A DNA stretch of 64,000 nucleotides from Cyclobacterium amurskyense (lineage in GTDB: Bacteria; Bacteroidota; Bacteroidia; Cytophagales; Cyclobacteriaceae), in assembly GCF_001050135.1 (NCBI RefSeq), contig NZ_CP012040.1:2825001-2889000 (forward strand). The letters are read 5' to 3'. Below the pieces are notes generated by a model, which saw only the letters and a list, made by a program, of their open reading frames with translations, was not told the origin of the DNA and did not search any database. Within the stretch, counting starts at the first letter, position 1. The number at the start of each line of letters is the position of its first letter. A program made the position numbers and the translations under genes. Positions 55,289 through 62,401 of this stretch are shown here, in pieces.

Positions 55289-57847
55289 ATGAATTCAGCT
55301 CTGGAAAAATCCTTATTTGTCAGCCTATTTTTAATATTTGTAGTTTTTCAAGCAGTTAGTAAAGAAGTGAAATGGGAGGAATTACCTTCCATTCCGGATA
55401 AAGAGGGATTTGCGGGTATGTTTGCCGGAGTAAGTAACGGTGCCTTATTGGTAGGTGGAGGAGCTAACTTTCCAGATAAAAGGCCTTGGGAAGGTGGAGA
55501 GAAAGTATGGTATGAGGAGATCTTCTTTATGGAAAGCAAAAAGACTGGCTGGGTACTTTCCGCGCAAAAGCTACCTCAACCTCTCGCTTATTCAGTTTCA
55601 GGAAGTTATAATGATAAGGTATGGGTAATAGGTGGGAATGATGCTCAGGGGCACACTAGTTTGGTTATTAGCCTGACTTATAGGAATGGAGAAGTAGTTT
55701 TGGAAAATGATTATCCCCAGCTACCTGTGCCTTTGGCGAGCATGACGGGCACTATTGTGAATGGTGTGTTTTATGTGTTGGGGGGACAGAAAACGCCTAC
55801 CGGTCTTGCAGAAGCTAAGTTTTATTTTCTTGATTTAAAGAAAAAAAGGAGCGAGATGAAGTGGGAAGAAGGGCCTCAATTTCCGGGAGAAGCCAGGATC
55901 CAAGCCGTGGCCGCTTCACATAAAGAGGCTTTTTATATTTTTAGTGGTTTTGGGCTGTTTAAAAATGCAGACGAAAGTTTAGGCAGAACATTGCTAAAGG
56001 ATGCTTATAAGTTTACACCCGGAGATCTACCCAATCAAGGGACTTGGAAGAAATTAGAAGATTTGCCTAGAGGAGTTGCCGCAGCACCTTCACCGGCTTT
56101 CAGTCTGGGAGGAGATCATATTTTAATTGCAGGAGGTTTGGATGAAAAAACCTTATTGCATACAGATCCTGCAAGCCATCCTGGCTTTTTGGATAAAATG
56201 CTGGCTTACAATACCAATGCTGAGGAATGGGTGGAAATGGGAGATATGCCAGAGGGTACATCCAGAGTGACTGCTCCTTCTACTTATTGGGAAGGTTATT
56301 GGGTAGTTCCAAATGGGGAAAAAGGACCTGGAGTTAGGTCGCCTAAGGTGATGGCTTTAGAGACGCAAAACCCATTTGGATGGGCCAATTGGACTACCTT
56401 AGGGGCTTATTTGGCCTGTATGCTCGGAATTGGTTTTTATTTTTCCAAAAGAGAAAATACGACCACGGAATATTTCCTTGCCGGAAAGCGAATTCCATGG
56501 TGGGCCGCAGGCTTGAGTATATATGGTACCCAATTAAGTGCCATTACCTTTATGGCAGTTCCTGTCATCGTATATGCCACCAATTGGCGCTTGGCAGTTG
56601 GTTCATTTATGATTTTAGCGATCGTACCCTTAATCATTAAATATTATCTACCTTTTTTTAGAAGACTAAACATTACCACGGCCTATCAATACTTGGAATT
56701 ACGATTTGATATCAGGGTTCGTTTGTTAGGAAGTCTGACCTTTATTTTGCTTCAATTGGCCCGAATGGGAGTAGTGCTTTATCTTCCTGCCATTGCAATT
56801 TCGTCGGTTACCAATATGGATATTTTTCTATGCATTGCCATTATGGGTGTGTTCAGTACCATTTATACCGTAATGGGAGGCATGGAAGCTGTAATTTGGA
56901 CTGATGTAATTCAGGTTGTGGTATTGCTAGGGGGAGCGCTTCTTTCCATTTTCATAGCAATAGCCAATATAGAAGGAGGTTTTCCTACTGTGATAGAGGT
57001 GGGAATGGAATTTGAGAAGTTTAAGCTTATAGACTGGTCATGGGATTATACACAGCTTGTTTTTTGGGTGGCCATTATAGGCTTTTTCTTTTTAAATTTA
57101 ATCCCTTATTCTTCAGATCAAGTGGTGATTCAGAGGTATTTGACCGTGAAAGATGAAAAAGAGGCGGAGAAGAGCTTATGGACAAATGGTCTTATCACTA
57201 TTCCAGGTATATTTTTGTTTTTTGGCTTGGGAACTGTTCTCTTCGTCTACTACCTTACCAATCCTGAAAAAATAGGTAGCGCTAATCCTGAGGAGCTTTT
57301 ACCCTACTATATTGTTGCTGAACTTCCGATAGGAATTGCAGGCTTGGTCATAGCCGGGATCTTTGCTGCGAGTATGTCATCTCTAGACAGTAGCATGAAC
57401 AGTATCGCAACTGCCTATATTACGGATATCCACAAATACATAAAACCTGGACTCAAAGACAGAGAATACTTGAAATTAGCTAAGACAATAACCATAATTA
57501 TGGGTGTTTTTGGCACCTTGACAGCTGTCTGGATTGCAGCTACTGAGGTAGGTTTTATCTTTGATTTGTTTCAGAAGTTATTAGGGATGATTGGAGGCTG
57601 TTTGGCCGGAGTTTTTATTCTAGCGATCTTCAGTCAAAGGGCCAATTCTCTTGGGGTGATTATTGGCACTCTTTCAGGTGCAGGTATTACTTTTCTGGTA
57701 AGCAAATTCACAGATGTTAATGGATACCTCTATGGAGCTATAGGAGTATTGAGTTGTGTGATAATTGGATTCCTCTTTAGTTTGATCTTCCCCAACAGCA
57801 AAAGTCAACCACAGGGGCTGACCTTCAAGTCAATAATTAAAAAGTAA
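55289..57847 (+). CDS. Mutarotase (NanM-like kelch) fused to sodium:solute symporter
   Basis: A two-part, 852-residue protein. Residues 1-25 form a signal peptide; residues about 28-360 are a kelch propeller of the cyclically permuted mutarotase/NanM type (GVSNGALLVGGGANFPDKR, PWEGGEKVWYEEIFFM, VWVIGGND, FYVLGGQ). From about residue 370 on, 13 membrane helices make an SSS-family symporter (TTEYFLAGKRIPWWAAGLSI, SSDQVVIQRYLTVKD). Epimerising a sugar outside and importing it with sodium in one polypeptide fits sialic acid uptake. It closes the long operon. Confidence 0.92.
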   Translation: MNSALEKSLFVSLFLIFVVFQAVSKEVKWEELPSIPDKEGFAGMFAGVSNGALLVGGGANFPDKRPWEGGEKVWYEEIFFMESKKTGWVLSAQKLPQPLAYSVSGSYNDKVWVIGGNDAQGHTSLVISLTYRNGEVVLENDYPQLPVPLASMTGTIVNGVFYVLGGQKTPTGLAEAKFYFLDLKKKRSEMKWEEGPQFPGEARIQAVAASHKEAFYIFSGFGLFKNADESLGRTLLKDAYKFTPGDLPNQGTWKKLEDLPRGVAAAPSPAFSLGGDHILIAGGLDEKTLLHTDPASHPGFLDKMLAYNTNAEEWVEMGDMPEGTSRVTAPSTYWEGYWVVPNGEKGPGVRSPKVMALETQNPFGWANWTTLGAYLACMLGIGFYFSKRENTTTEYFLAGKRIPWWAAGLSIYGTQLSAITFMAVPVIVYATNWRLAVGSFMILAIVPLIIKYYLPFFRRLNITTAYQYLELRFDIRVRLLGSLTFILLQLARMGVVLYLPAIAISSVTNMDIFLCIAIMGVFSTIYTVMGGMEAVIWTDVIQVVVLLGGALLSIFIAIANIEGGFPTVIEVGMEFEKFKLIDWSWDYTQLVFWVAIIGFFFLNLIPYSSDQVVIQRYLTVKDEKEAEKSLWTNGLITIPGIFLFFGLGTVLFVYYLTNPEKIGSANPEELLPYYIVAELPIGIAGLVIAGIFAASMSSLDSSMNSIATAYITDIHKYIKPGLKDREYLKLAKTITIIMGVFGTLTAVWIAATEVGFIFDLFQKLLGMIGGCLAGVFILAIFSQRANSLGVIIGTLSGAGITFLVSKFTDVNGYLYGAIGVLSCVIIGFLFSLIFPNSKSQPQGLTFKSIIKK

Positions 57848-57961
57848 GGAGCTAGGTTTTGGTGGTGCACGATTAATATATTAAAGGTGTTGATCGGGCA
57901 TTTTGATCTGGATCCATGGATAATAAGGGCTAACCTAAACTGGGAACTTTTAACAGACTTA

Positions 57962-58001
57962 AAAAAAAGCTATTCAGAAGCCATTCAGAATAGCTTTTTT
58001 T
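57962..58001. terminator. Terminator of the SusCD-to-symporter operon
   Basis: A-rich and T-rich arms extend the stem GCTATTC / GAATAGC (57969-57975 and 57988-57994), with a 12-base loop and seven T's on the plus strand. It lies 115 bp after the symporter stop. Confidence 0.88.
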
Positions 58002-58373
58002 GTTTAGCTGGTGAGTGCTACTTAGTTTGTAATGATTTACAATGGTAATTCTATAATAGAATTAACTAGTCTAAAACCTCATTGAGTTACTGTGGAGGCA
58101 TTATTAATAGGTCTTGGAAATTAAATTCAGATTAATTTAACTTTTTCTTATGACAAATTGTTGTTTAAAAGTGGCAGGATAGCAGTCTTAGTTACGATGA
58201 ATGTATTGTTTATTTGGTAATTAGTACTTATTTAAGAATAAATTAAAAGAAATTTTTCTTTTTTTGTTAAATGCTGTTAAATAGCAAACCTAATTTCCAA
58301 TTGGCATCGTTTTAGAAGTAACATAAGAAACAAAATTTGTGTTAATTGATATAATTTAAAAGAAAGGTATACA
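58002..58373. other. AT-rich region upstream of htrA
   Basis: About 370 bp without a gene. It should carry the htrA promoter; I could not pick a convincing TAnnTTTG element at proper spacing. Nothing else was recognised. Confidence 0.45.
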
Positions 58374-59855
58374 ATGAATAGAAAACAGTTTTTCCTGGGA
58401 ATCGTGCTAGCTTCTTTAATTGGAGGATTAGTAGCTGTGCTTGGTGTTGGGTTTTTACAAACAAATCAAGAATCATCTACAAACTTTACTGAAAAGCAAA
58501 ATACCAGTTTGGTGAATTGGCTTAATGATGACAAGTTTGTGGTTCCAGAAGGGATTAATTTTGTGGCTTCAGCAGCCCAGGTAACGCCAGCTGTTGTTCA
58601 TGTCAGGAGTACAGTGACGATGAGTAGAAGCCAGCAAGGGGTAGACCCAATGGAGGAGTTATTTGGCTTCAGGTCCCCTAGAGGCGAGTCTAAGCCTAGA
58701 GAAGGCAGAAGTACAGGTTCTGGTGCAATTATCTCTGAAGATGGATATATCGTAACCAATAATCACGTAATTGAGAATGCCTCCAAGGTAGAAATTACAT
58801 TGGAAGACAATAGAAGGTTTACGGCCAGGGTTATCGGTACAGATCCAACAACAGATCTTGCTTTATTAAAGATTGAAGCTAATAATTTACCTTTTATTCC
58901 TTTTGGTTCCTCTGATCAGGCTCAAATTGGAGAATGGGTTTTGGCAGTAGGTAATCCATATGAATTGAATTCAACGGTCACTGCGGGTATTATAAGTGCA
59001 AAATCAAGAAATATTGGAATTCTTAGAGATGAGAGTAATTTACAAGTTGAGTCCTTTATTCAAACGGATGCTGCTGTAAACCCTGGCAACTCAGGAGGTC
59101 CTTTGGTAAATCTTAATGGTGAAATTATTGGTATCAATACAGCCATAGCCTCCAGAACTGGTGGCTTTAGCGGATATTCTTTTGCAGTTCCAAGTAGCAT
59201 TGCTAAAAAGGTGATGGATGATCTTTTGGAATTTGGAGCTGTTCAAAGAGGCTTATTAGGCGTGGTTATTAGGGATGTAAATGCAGACCTTCAAGAATCA
59301 ATAGGTGAGGAAATCAAAGCAGACAGAGGAGTGTTCGTTGAGGAAGTTAGAGAAGGTAGTGGAGGAGAAGAAGCTGGTTTGCAAAGAGGCGATATTATCA
59401 TTGGCATTGATGGAGCAGATACCTACACTACTTCTTCTCTTCAGGAAAGAGTAGCAAGGAAGCGACCTGGTGACAAAATCAATGTTAAATTCCTCCGTGA
59501 TGGTAAAGAAATGACTACTACAGCTACACTTAAGAATGTTTCAGGTGATACCAAGGTGGTAGTTAAGGTACTCCCTAAAATCACTGAGTTTGAAGGTGTG
59601 GTATTTGAAGACTTAAAAGCGGATTATAAAGAAAGGCTTGAATTGGAGGGTGGAGCAACAATTACCTCTATAGATAACAAGTTATGGAAAGATGTTGGTG
59701 TTCAGGAAGGCTTTATTATCACTAAAATAGGTAGAACCAAAATCCTTAGTGGTGAAGATGTGATCAAAGCCCTTAAAAATTATAAAGGCGAAGAGGTAAT
59801 CATTTTGGGAGTTTATCCAAATGGACAGCGCTCTTACTATGAGCTGGATTTATAA
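58374..59855 (+). CDS. Do-family periplasmic serine protease HtrA/DegP
   Basis: Envelope quality-control protease/chaperone of 493 residues. An N-terminal membrane segment or signal anchor (residues 5-28) is followed by a trypsin-like domain with catalytic His131 (TNNHVIENA), Asp161 (TTDLALLKIE) and Ser240 (NPGNSGGPLVNL), a first PDZ domain (about 270-380, RGLLGVVIRDV) and a second, shorter PDZ-like domain (about 390-490). It is monocistronic, with a strong terminator. Confidence 0.95.
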   Translation: MNRKQFFLGIVLASLIGGLVAVLGVGFLQTNQESSTNFTEKQNTSLVNWLNDDKFVVPEGINFVASAAQVTPAVVHVRSTVTMSRSQQGVDPMEELFGFRSPRGESKPREGRSTGSGAIISEDGYIVTNNHVIENASKVEITLEDNRRFTARVIGTDPTTDLALLKIEANNLPFIPFGSSDQAQIGEWVLAVGNPYELNSTVTAGIISAKSRNIGILRDESNLQVESFIQTDAAVNPGNSGGPLVNLNGEIIGINTAIASRTGGFSGYSFAVPSSIAKKVMDDLLEFGAVQRGLLGVVIRDVNADLQESIGEEIKADRGVFVEEVREGSGGEEAGLQRGDIIIGIDGADTYTTSSLQERVARKRPGDKINVKFLRDGKEMTTTATLKNVSGDTKVVVKVLPKITEFEGVVFEDLKADYKERLELEGGATITSIDNKLWKDVGVQEGFIITKIGRTKILSGEDVIKALKNYKGEEVIILGVYPNGQRSYYELDL

Positions 59856-59892
59856 TCTCATGAAGATATAATAATCAATATATGAACTGTGT

Positions 59893-59921
59893 AAAGGCCA
59901 CCCATCGGGTGGCCTTTTTTT
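59893..59921 (+). terminator. Terminator of htrA
   Basis: Perfect 11-bp stem AAAGGCCACCC / GGGTGGCCTTT with a three-base ATC loop, followed by T's, 38 bp after the stop codon. Confidence 0.93.
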
Positions 59922-60193
59922 GCTAAAAGTCTTTGGTTAATTTAGATTGTCAAAAAAAATGAACAGCAACATAACGATTTTTCTAAAATGAAAACGATCA
60001 GTAGCTAAATGGGATTTACCAAAGCTTTTACTAAGTAAATTTCCCCCTATAGTCCTGTGGTAAACAAGAGGGTACACCATAAACTTGATTTGAATTAATA
60101 TAGCAAACCTGACGGTGAAAGTAATCTTTAAAAATTCTTCTCTTTCAATTTTTCACTAACAGAGAAAGTCATTTCATCCCAATCCATGAGCCT
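59922..60193. other. Non-coding gap before the tRNA/GIY-YIG array
   Basis: About 270 bp with no gene or strong structure. It borders the relic of a GIY-YIG gene, so it may contain further eroded element sequence that I cannot recognise. Confidence 0.4.
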
Positions 60194-60235
60194 TTAGGCC
60201 AGATCTGAGAACAGTATGTAAAAGTGGTAGGCCTT
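60194..60235 (-). pseudogene. Relic of a third GIY-YIG gene (N-terminal codons only)
   Basis: Reading leftward from 60235 the codons give KAYHFYILFSDLA and a stop, against MDCHFYILFSAS at the start of the intact GIY-YIG genes. The match includes the shared HFYILFS, and the sequence on its right side (AAATAAAAAAAGCC hairpin, then a tRNA 3' fragment) is the same as for the intact copies. It is an eroded N-terminal stub whose start codon is lost. Confidence 0.6.
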
Positions 60236-60238
60236 AAA

Positions 60239-60264
60239 TAAAAAAAGCCTTAATAAAAAGGCTT
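60239..60264 (-). terminator. tRNA-type terminator, diverged copy
   Basis: AAGCCTT / AAGGCTT stem with a T-run on the minus strand (plus-strand A-run 60240-60246). It is the counterpart of the terminators at 60588-60617 and 60941-60970, with a changed loop. Confidence 0.65.
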
Positions 60265-60268
60265 GATG

Positions 60269-60329
60269 TGGGAGTTGAGGGATTCGAACCCCCGACCCTT
60301 CCGATGTAAATCGGAATGCTCTGAACCAA
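60269..60329 (-). pseudogene. tRNA-Val 3' fragment (copy 1)
   Basis: The T arm, variable loop, anticodon arm (loop TTTACAT, anticodon TAC) and half of the D arm of a tRNA-Val are intact, including the acceptor 3' strand AACTCCCA. The 5' 15 nt are missing and replaced by the end of the GIY-YIG unit. The anticodon stem (CCGA/TCGG) differs from that of the two intact tRNA-Val genes. It cannot fold as a full tRNA. Confidence 0.85.
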
Positions 60330-60332
60330 ATG

Positions 60333-60587
60333 TCATTTTGAACTTATAAGCGTCTCAATCTTCTTCCGGCTTTTCCATCTTTTAACTTCTCGCTCTCTGA
60401 AAAAGGCTTCTTCTTTAGTTTTAAAGTCTTCAGAATAAACCACCTTCCAGTCATTCACTGTTCCGGTAAAGCCTTTCTTATGGTTGGAATTATGCTTGCG
60501 GACTCTCTCTTTAAGATCATCGCAGGTCGCTCCGATATAATATCGGTTTTTGGATGCGGAAAACAATATATAAAAGTGGCAGTCCAT
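60333..60587 (-). CDS. Small GIY-YIG nuclease-domain protein, copy 1
   Basis: An 84-residue single-domain GIY-YIG protein: HFYILFSASKNRYYIGATCDD contains the two motif strands (YIL ... YYIG), then catalytic-type Arg in ERVRKHN and the helix EEAFFREREVKRWKSRKK with the conserved Glu. A longer in-frame start at 60689 would translate the tRNA fragment and terminator, so the ATG at 60587 is chosen. The family includes homing endonucleases, UvrC and Slx1; the copy is identical to the one at 60686-60940. Confidence 0.85.
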   Translation of the reverse strand: MDCHFYILFSASKNRYYIGATCDDLKERVRKHNSNHKKGFTGTVNDWKVVYSEDFKTKEEAFFREREVKRWKSRKKIETLISSK

Positions 60588-60617
60588 AAATAAAAAAAGC
60601 CTTTTAGATAAAGGCTT
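60588..60617 (-). terminator. tRNA-type terminator, copy 1
   Basis: AAGCCTTT / AAAGGCTT stem with a five-base loop and a T-run on the minus strand. It lies between the tRNA fragment and the GIY-YIG start codon, which follows the T-run directly. Confidence 0.8.
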
Positions 60618-60621
60618 GATG

Positions 60622-60682
60622 TGGGAGTTGAGGGATTCGAACCCCCGACCCTTCCGATGTAAATCGGAATGCTCTGAACCAA
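60622..60682 (-). pseudogene. tRNA-Val 3' fragment (copy 2)
   Basis: Identical to the fragment at 60269-60329: acceptor 3' strand, T arm, anticodon arm with TAC and part of the D arm are kept, the first 15 nt are absent. It is directly joined to the GIY-YIG gene at 60686, three bases after that gene's stop codon. Confidence 0.85.
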
Positions 60683-60685
60683 ATG

Positions 60686-60940
60686 TCATTTTGAACTTAT
60701 AAGCGTCTCAATCTTCTTCCGGCTTTTCCATCTTTTAACTTCTCGCTCTCTGAAAAAGGCTTCTTCTTTAGTTTTAAAGTCTTCAGAATAAACCACCTTC
60801 CAGTCATTCACTGTTCCGGTAAAGCCTTTCTTATGGTTGGAATTATGCTTGCGGACTCTCTCTTTAAGATCATCGCAGGTCGCTCCGATATAATATCGGT
60901 TTTTGGATGCGGAAAACAATATATAAAAGTGGCAGTCCAT
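60686..60940 (-). CDS. Small GIY-YIG nuclease-domain protein, copy 2
   Basis: Same 84-residue protein as copy 1 without any difference that I can see: YIL...YYIG motifs, Arg in RVRKHN, Glu-rich helix EEAFFREREV. The start codon directly follows the T-run of the terminator belonging to the intact tRNA-Val at 60975, so the gene lies just behind the tRNA transcript. Its promoter is not obvious; read-through from the tRNA is possible. Confidence 0.87.
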   Translation of the reverse strand: MDCHFYILFSASKNRYYIGATCDDLKERVRKHNSNHKKGFTGTVNDWKVVYSEDFKTKEEAFFREREVKRWKSRKKIETLISSK

Positions 60941-60970
60941 AAATAAAAAAAGCCTTTTAGATAAAGGCTT
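60941..60970 (-). terminator. Terminator of the intact tRNA-Val
   Basis: Stem AAGCCTTT (60950-60957) with AAAGGCTT (60963-60970), loop TAGAT, and on the minus strand a T-rich tail. It begins 5 nt beyond the tRNA 3' end. Confidence 0.83.
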
Positions 60971-60974
60971 GATG

Positions 60975-61049
60975 TGGGAGTTGAGGGATTCGAACCCCCG
61001 ACCCTCTGCTTGTAAGGCAGATGCTCTGAACCAACTGAGCTAAACTCCC
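60975..61049 (-). tRNA. tRNA-Val (anticodon TAC), intact copy 1
   Basis: A 75-nt cloverleaf: acceptor GGGAGTT pairs with AACTCCC, D arm GCTC...GAGC, anticodon arm CTGC-CTTACAA-GCAG with TAC, T arm with GGTTCGAATCC. Discriminator A; CCA is not encoded. This is the copy behind which the GIY-YIG units are inserted. Confidence 0.93.
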
Positions 61050-61109
61050 AATATTTTTATTATTAATTACTCAAATCTCTCGGTACTTTTACCGAATGAA
61101 TCTTCAATT

Positions 61110-61183
61110 TAGCCCAAGTTTTTCGAAATCCTGACCCTTCCGATGTAAATCGGAATGCTCTGAACCAACTGAGCTAAACTCCC
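61110..61183 (-). pseudogene. Degenerate tRNA-Val
   Basis: The 5' 53 nt (61131-61183) are a normal tRNA-Val start: acceptor 5' strand, D arm and the same CCGA/TCGG anticodon arm (TAC) found in the 3' fragments. From there the sequence degrades: AGGATTTCGAAAAACTTGGG cannot form the T stem or close the acceptor. It probably represents the 5' partner of the split tRNA. Confidence 0.7.
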
Positions 61184-61238
61184 AAAATGTTATCAATTTA
61201 ATTTTTTGTTAAGCCTTTTTCTTTCAAAGACTTTAATG

Positions 61239-61313
61239 TGGGAGTTGAGGGATTCGAACCCCCGACCCTCTGCTTGTAAGGCAGATGCTCTGAACCAACT
61301 GAGCTAAACTCCC
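61239..61313 (-). tRNA. tRNA-Val (anticodon TAC), intact copy 2
   Basis: 75 nt, identical to the tRNA at 60975-61049. The transcript presumably runs leftward through the degenerate tRNA to the intact copy 1. No other amino acid specificity is seen in the cluster. Confidence 0.93.
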
Positions 61314-61772
61314 AAAATATTAAATTAATTTTAGGTTACTTTTAACCTCTTAATTATTCTTTTTTCAACAAATTAACCTGGCGGTATGAAGTACACTTAA
61401 AGCATTTGGTAGTGGTAAATCACCCGATTTGGATTGCAAATGTAGGGTTAAATTTTAATGTTGCAAAAATAAATCTAGTTTTTTTCCAATTTAAATTGCT
61501 GTTAAAGCTTTTTAAAAATCAACATGTAGAACACTTCCCATTTGGAGGTACATTCTAGTGTGAGTTTAGGTAACTTCTACCCCGATATGGTGCACTTGGA
61601 TTCATTGTTGATTTACACGCTTAAGCACTTTATCAACATCGGGGTTATTTCTTCAAGATTTCTTTTGTAAAGGATGATTAATTTGCCCATTTTTAAGATT
61701 AAAATTGGATCATCTAATAGGTTTTCTACTTTCCGTTAGAAGTTTGGGGGAGTACTCGCCACTAATTAATCA
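61314..61772. other. Intergenic region upstream of the tRNA cluster
   Basis: About 460 bp with no gene. It holds a long-range inverted repeat: ACCCCGAT (61579-61586) with ATCGGGGT (61639-61646), and a nested TGTTGAT (61606-61612) with ATCAACA (61632-61638), which could fold into one bulged structure. It ends where a truncated sulfatase frame begins. Confidence 0.5.
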
Positions 61773-62396
61773 GTAAATGATAATAATGGCCCCTGGCTAA
61801 ACTTTGGTGAGCATGCAGGATCTGCTGGTGGGTTAAGAGAAGGGAAAGGTACCAGTTTCGAAGGGGGACAGCGTGTTCCTTGTATTGTAAAATGGCCAAA
61901 GAGAATACCTGCTGGTACCATAAACAATAAATTAGCAGCTACCATTGATTTTTTTCCGACTTTTGCTGAGATTTTGAATGTGTCCTTACCTGATAGAAAG
62001 ATCGATGGGATAAGCATCCTTGATTTATGGGAGAATGTACCTGATGCCAATCCTCGTGAAACATTTAGTTATTATTATCAGCAAAATGCTTTAGAAGCCA
62101 TTAGGAAAGGCCATTGGAAACTAGTTTTTCCACATTCCCATCGTACTTATGGCCTTTCTACACCAGGTAGAGAAGGGGTAAATGGTGAGACAAGGCAGGT
62201 AGAAACAGATTTGGCGCTTTATGATTTACGAAGGGATCCTGGAGAACGCTACGATGTCAAAAAAGAAAATCCCCATATTGTTGCCGAACTGTCATTATTG
62301 GCAGAGGAAGTTCGAGCAGATATGGGGGATGATTTGATGAATATAGCTGGGGAAAATAGACGTGAACCTGGTAGAATTGAAACAATTAAACAATAA
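61773..62396 (+). pseudogene. 5'-truncated sulfatase remnant
   Basis: A frame opening after a TAA near 61770 reads NDNNGPWLNFGEHAG, SFEGGQRVPCIVKWP, ATIDFFPTFAEIL, RKGHWKLVFPHSHRTYG and LYDLRRDPGERYDV, the last 200 or so residues of an S1-type arylsulfatase. The N-terminal two thirds, including the CxPSR active-site box, is absent, and no start codon precedes the first conserved block. The first ATG (61974) lies inside the domain. It is a broken gene next to an intact sulfatase. Confidence 0.88.
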
Positions 62397-62401
62397 ATAA
62401 A

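Larger units (their letters stand above)
60257..61005. repeat. 353-bp tandem repeat: tRNA-Val 3' part + terminator + GIY-YIG gene
   Basis: Two full copies (60257-60609, 60610-60962) are identical as far as I can read, and a partial third (60963-61005) runs into the intact tRNA-Val. Each unit contains the 3' 61 nt of a tRNA-Val, a GIY-YIG gene and a hairpin terminator, all on the minus strand. Near identity indicates a recent duplication or repeated insertion. Confidence 0.9.

Noticed and set aside
60333..60689. 118-residue reading of the GIY-YIG gene with an extra 34-residue N-terminus
   Set aside because: The extension translates the tRNA fragment and its terminator; the copy at 60686-60940 has no such extension. 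The shorter start fits both copies.
60257..61313. Repeats in the tRNA region taken as a CRISPR array
   Set aside because: The recurrent 60-75 nt pieces are tRNA-Val sequences and the 'spacers' are identical nuclease genes or simple linkers, with no cas genes.
61579..61646. Long inverted repeat as a riboswitch or structured RNA
   Set aside because: The arms are short with a large bulge and there is no suitable gene context; noted only as an inverted repeat.
61974..62396. 140-residue independent protein
   Set aside because: The same frame continues upstream with conserved sulfatase sequence, so the ATG is internal to a truncated sulfatase.
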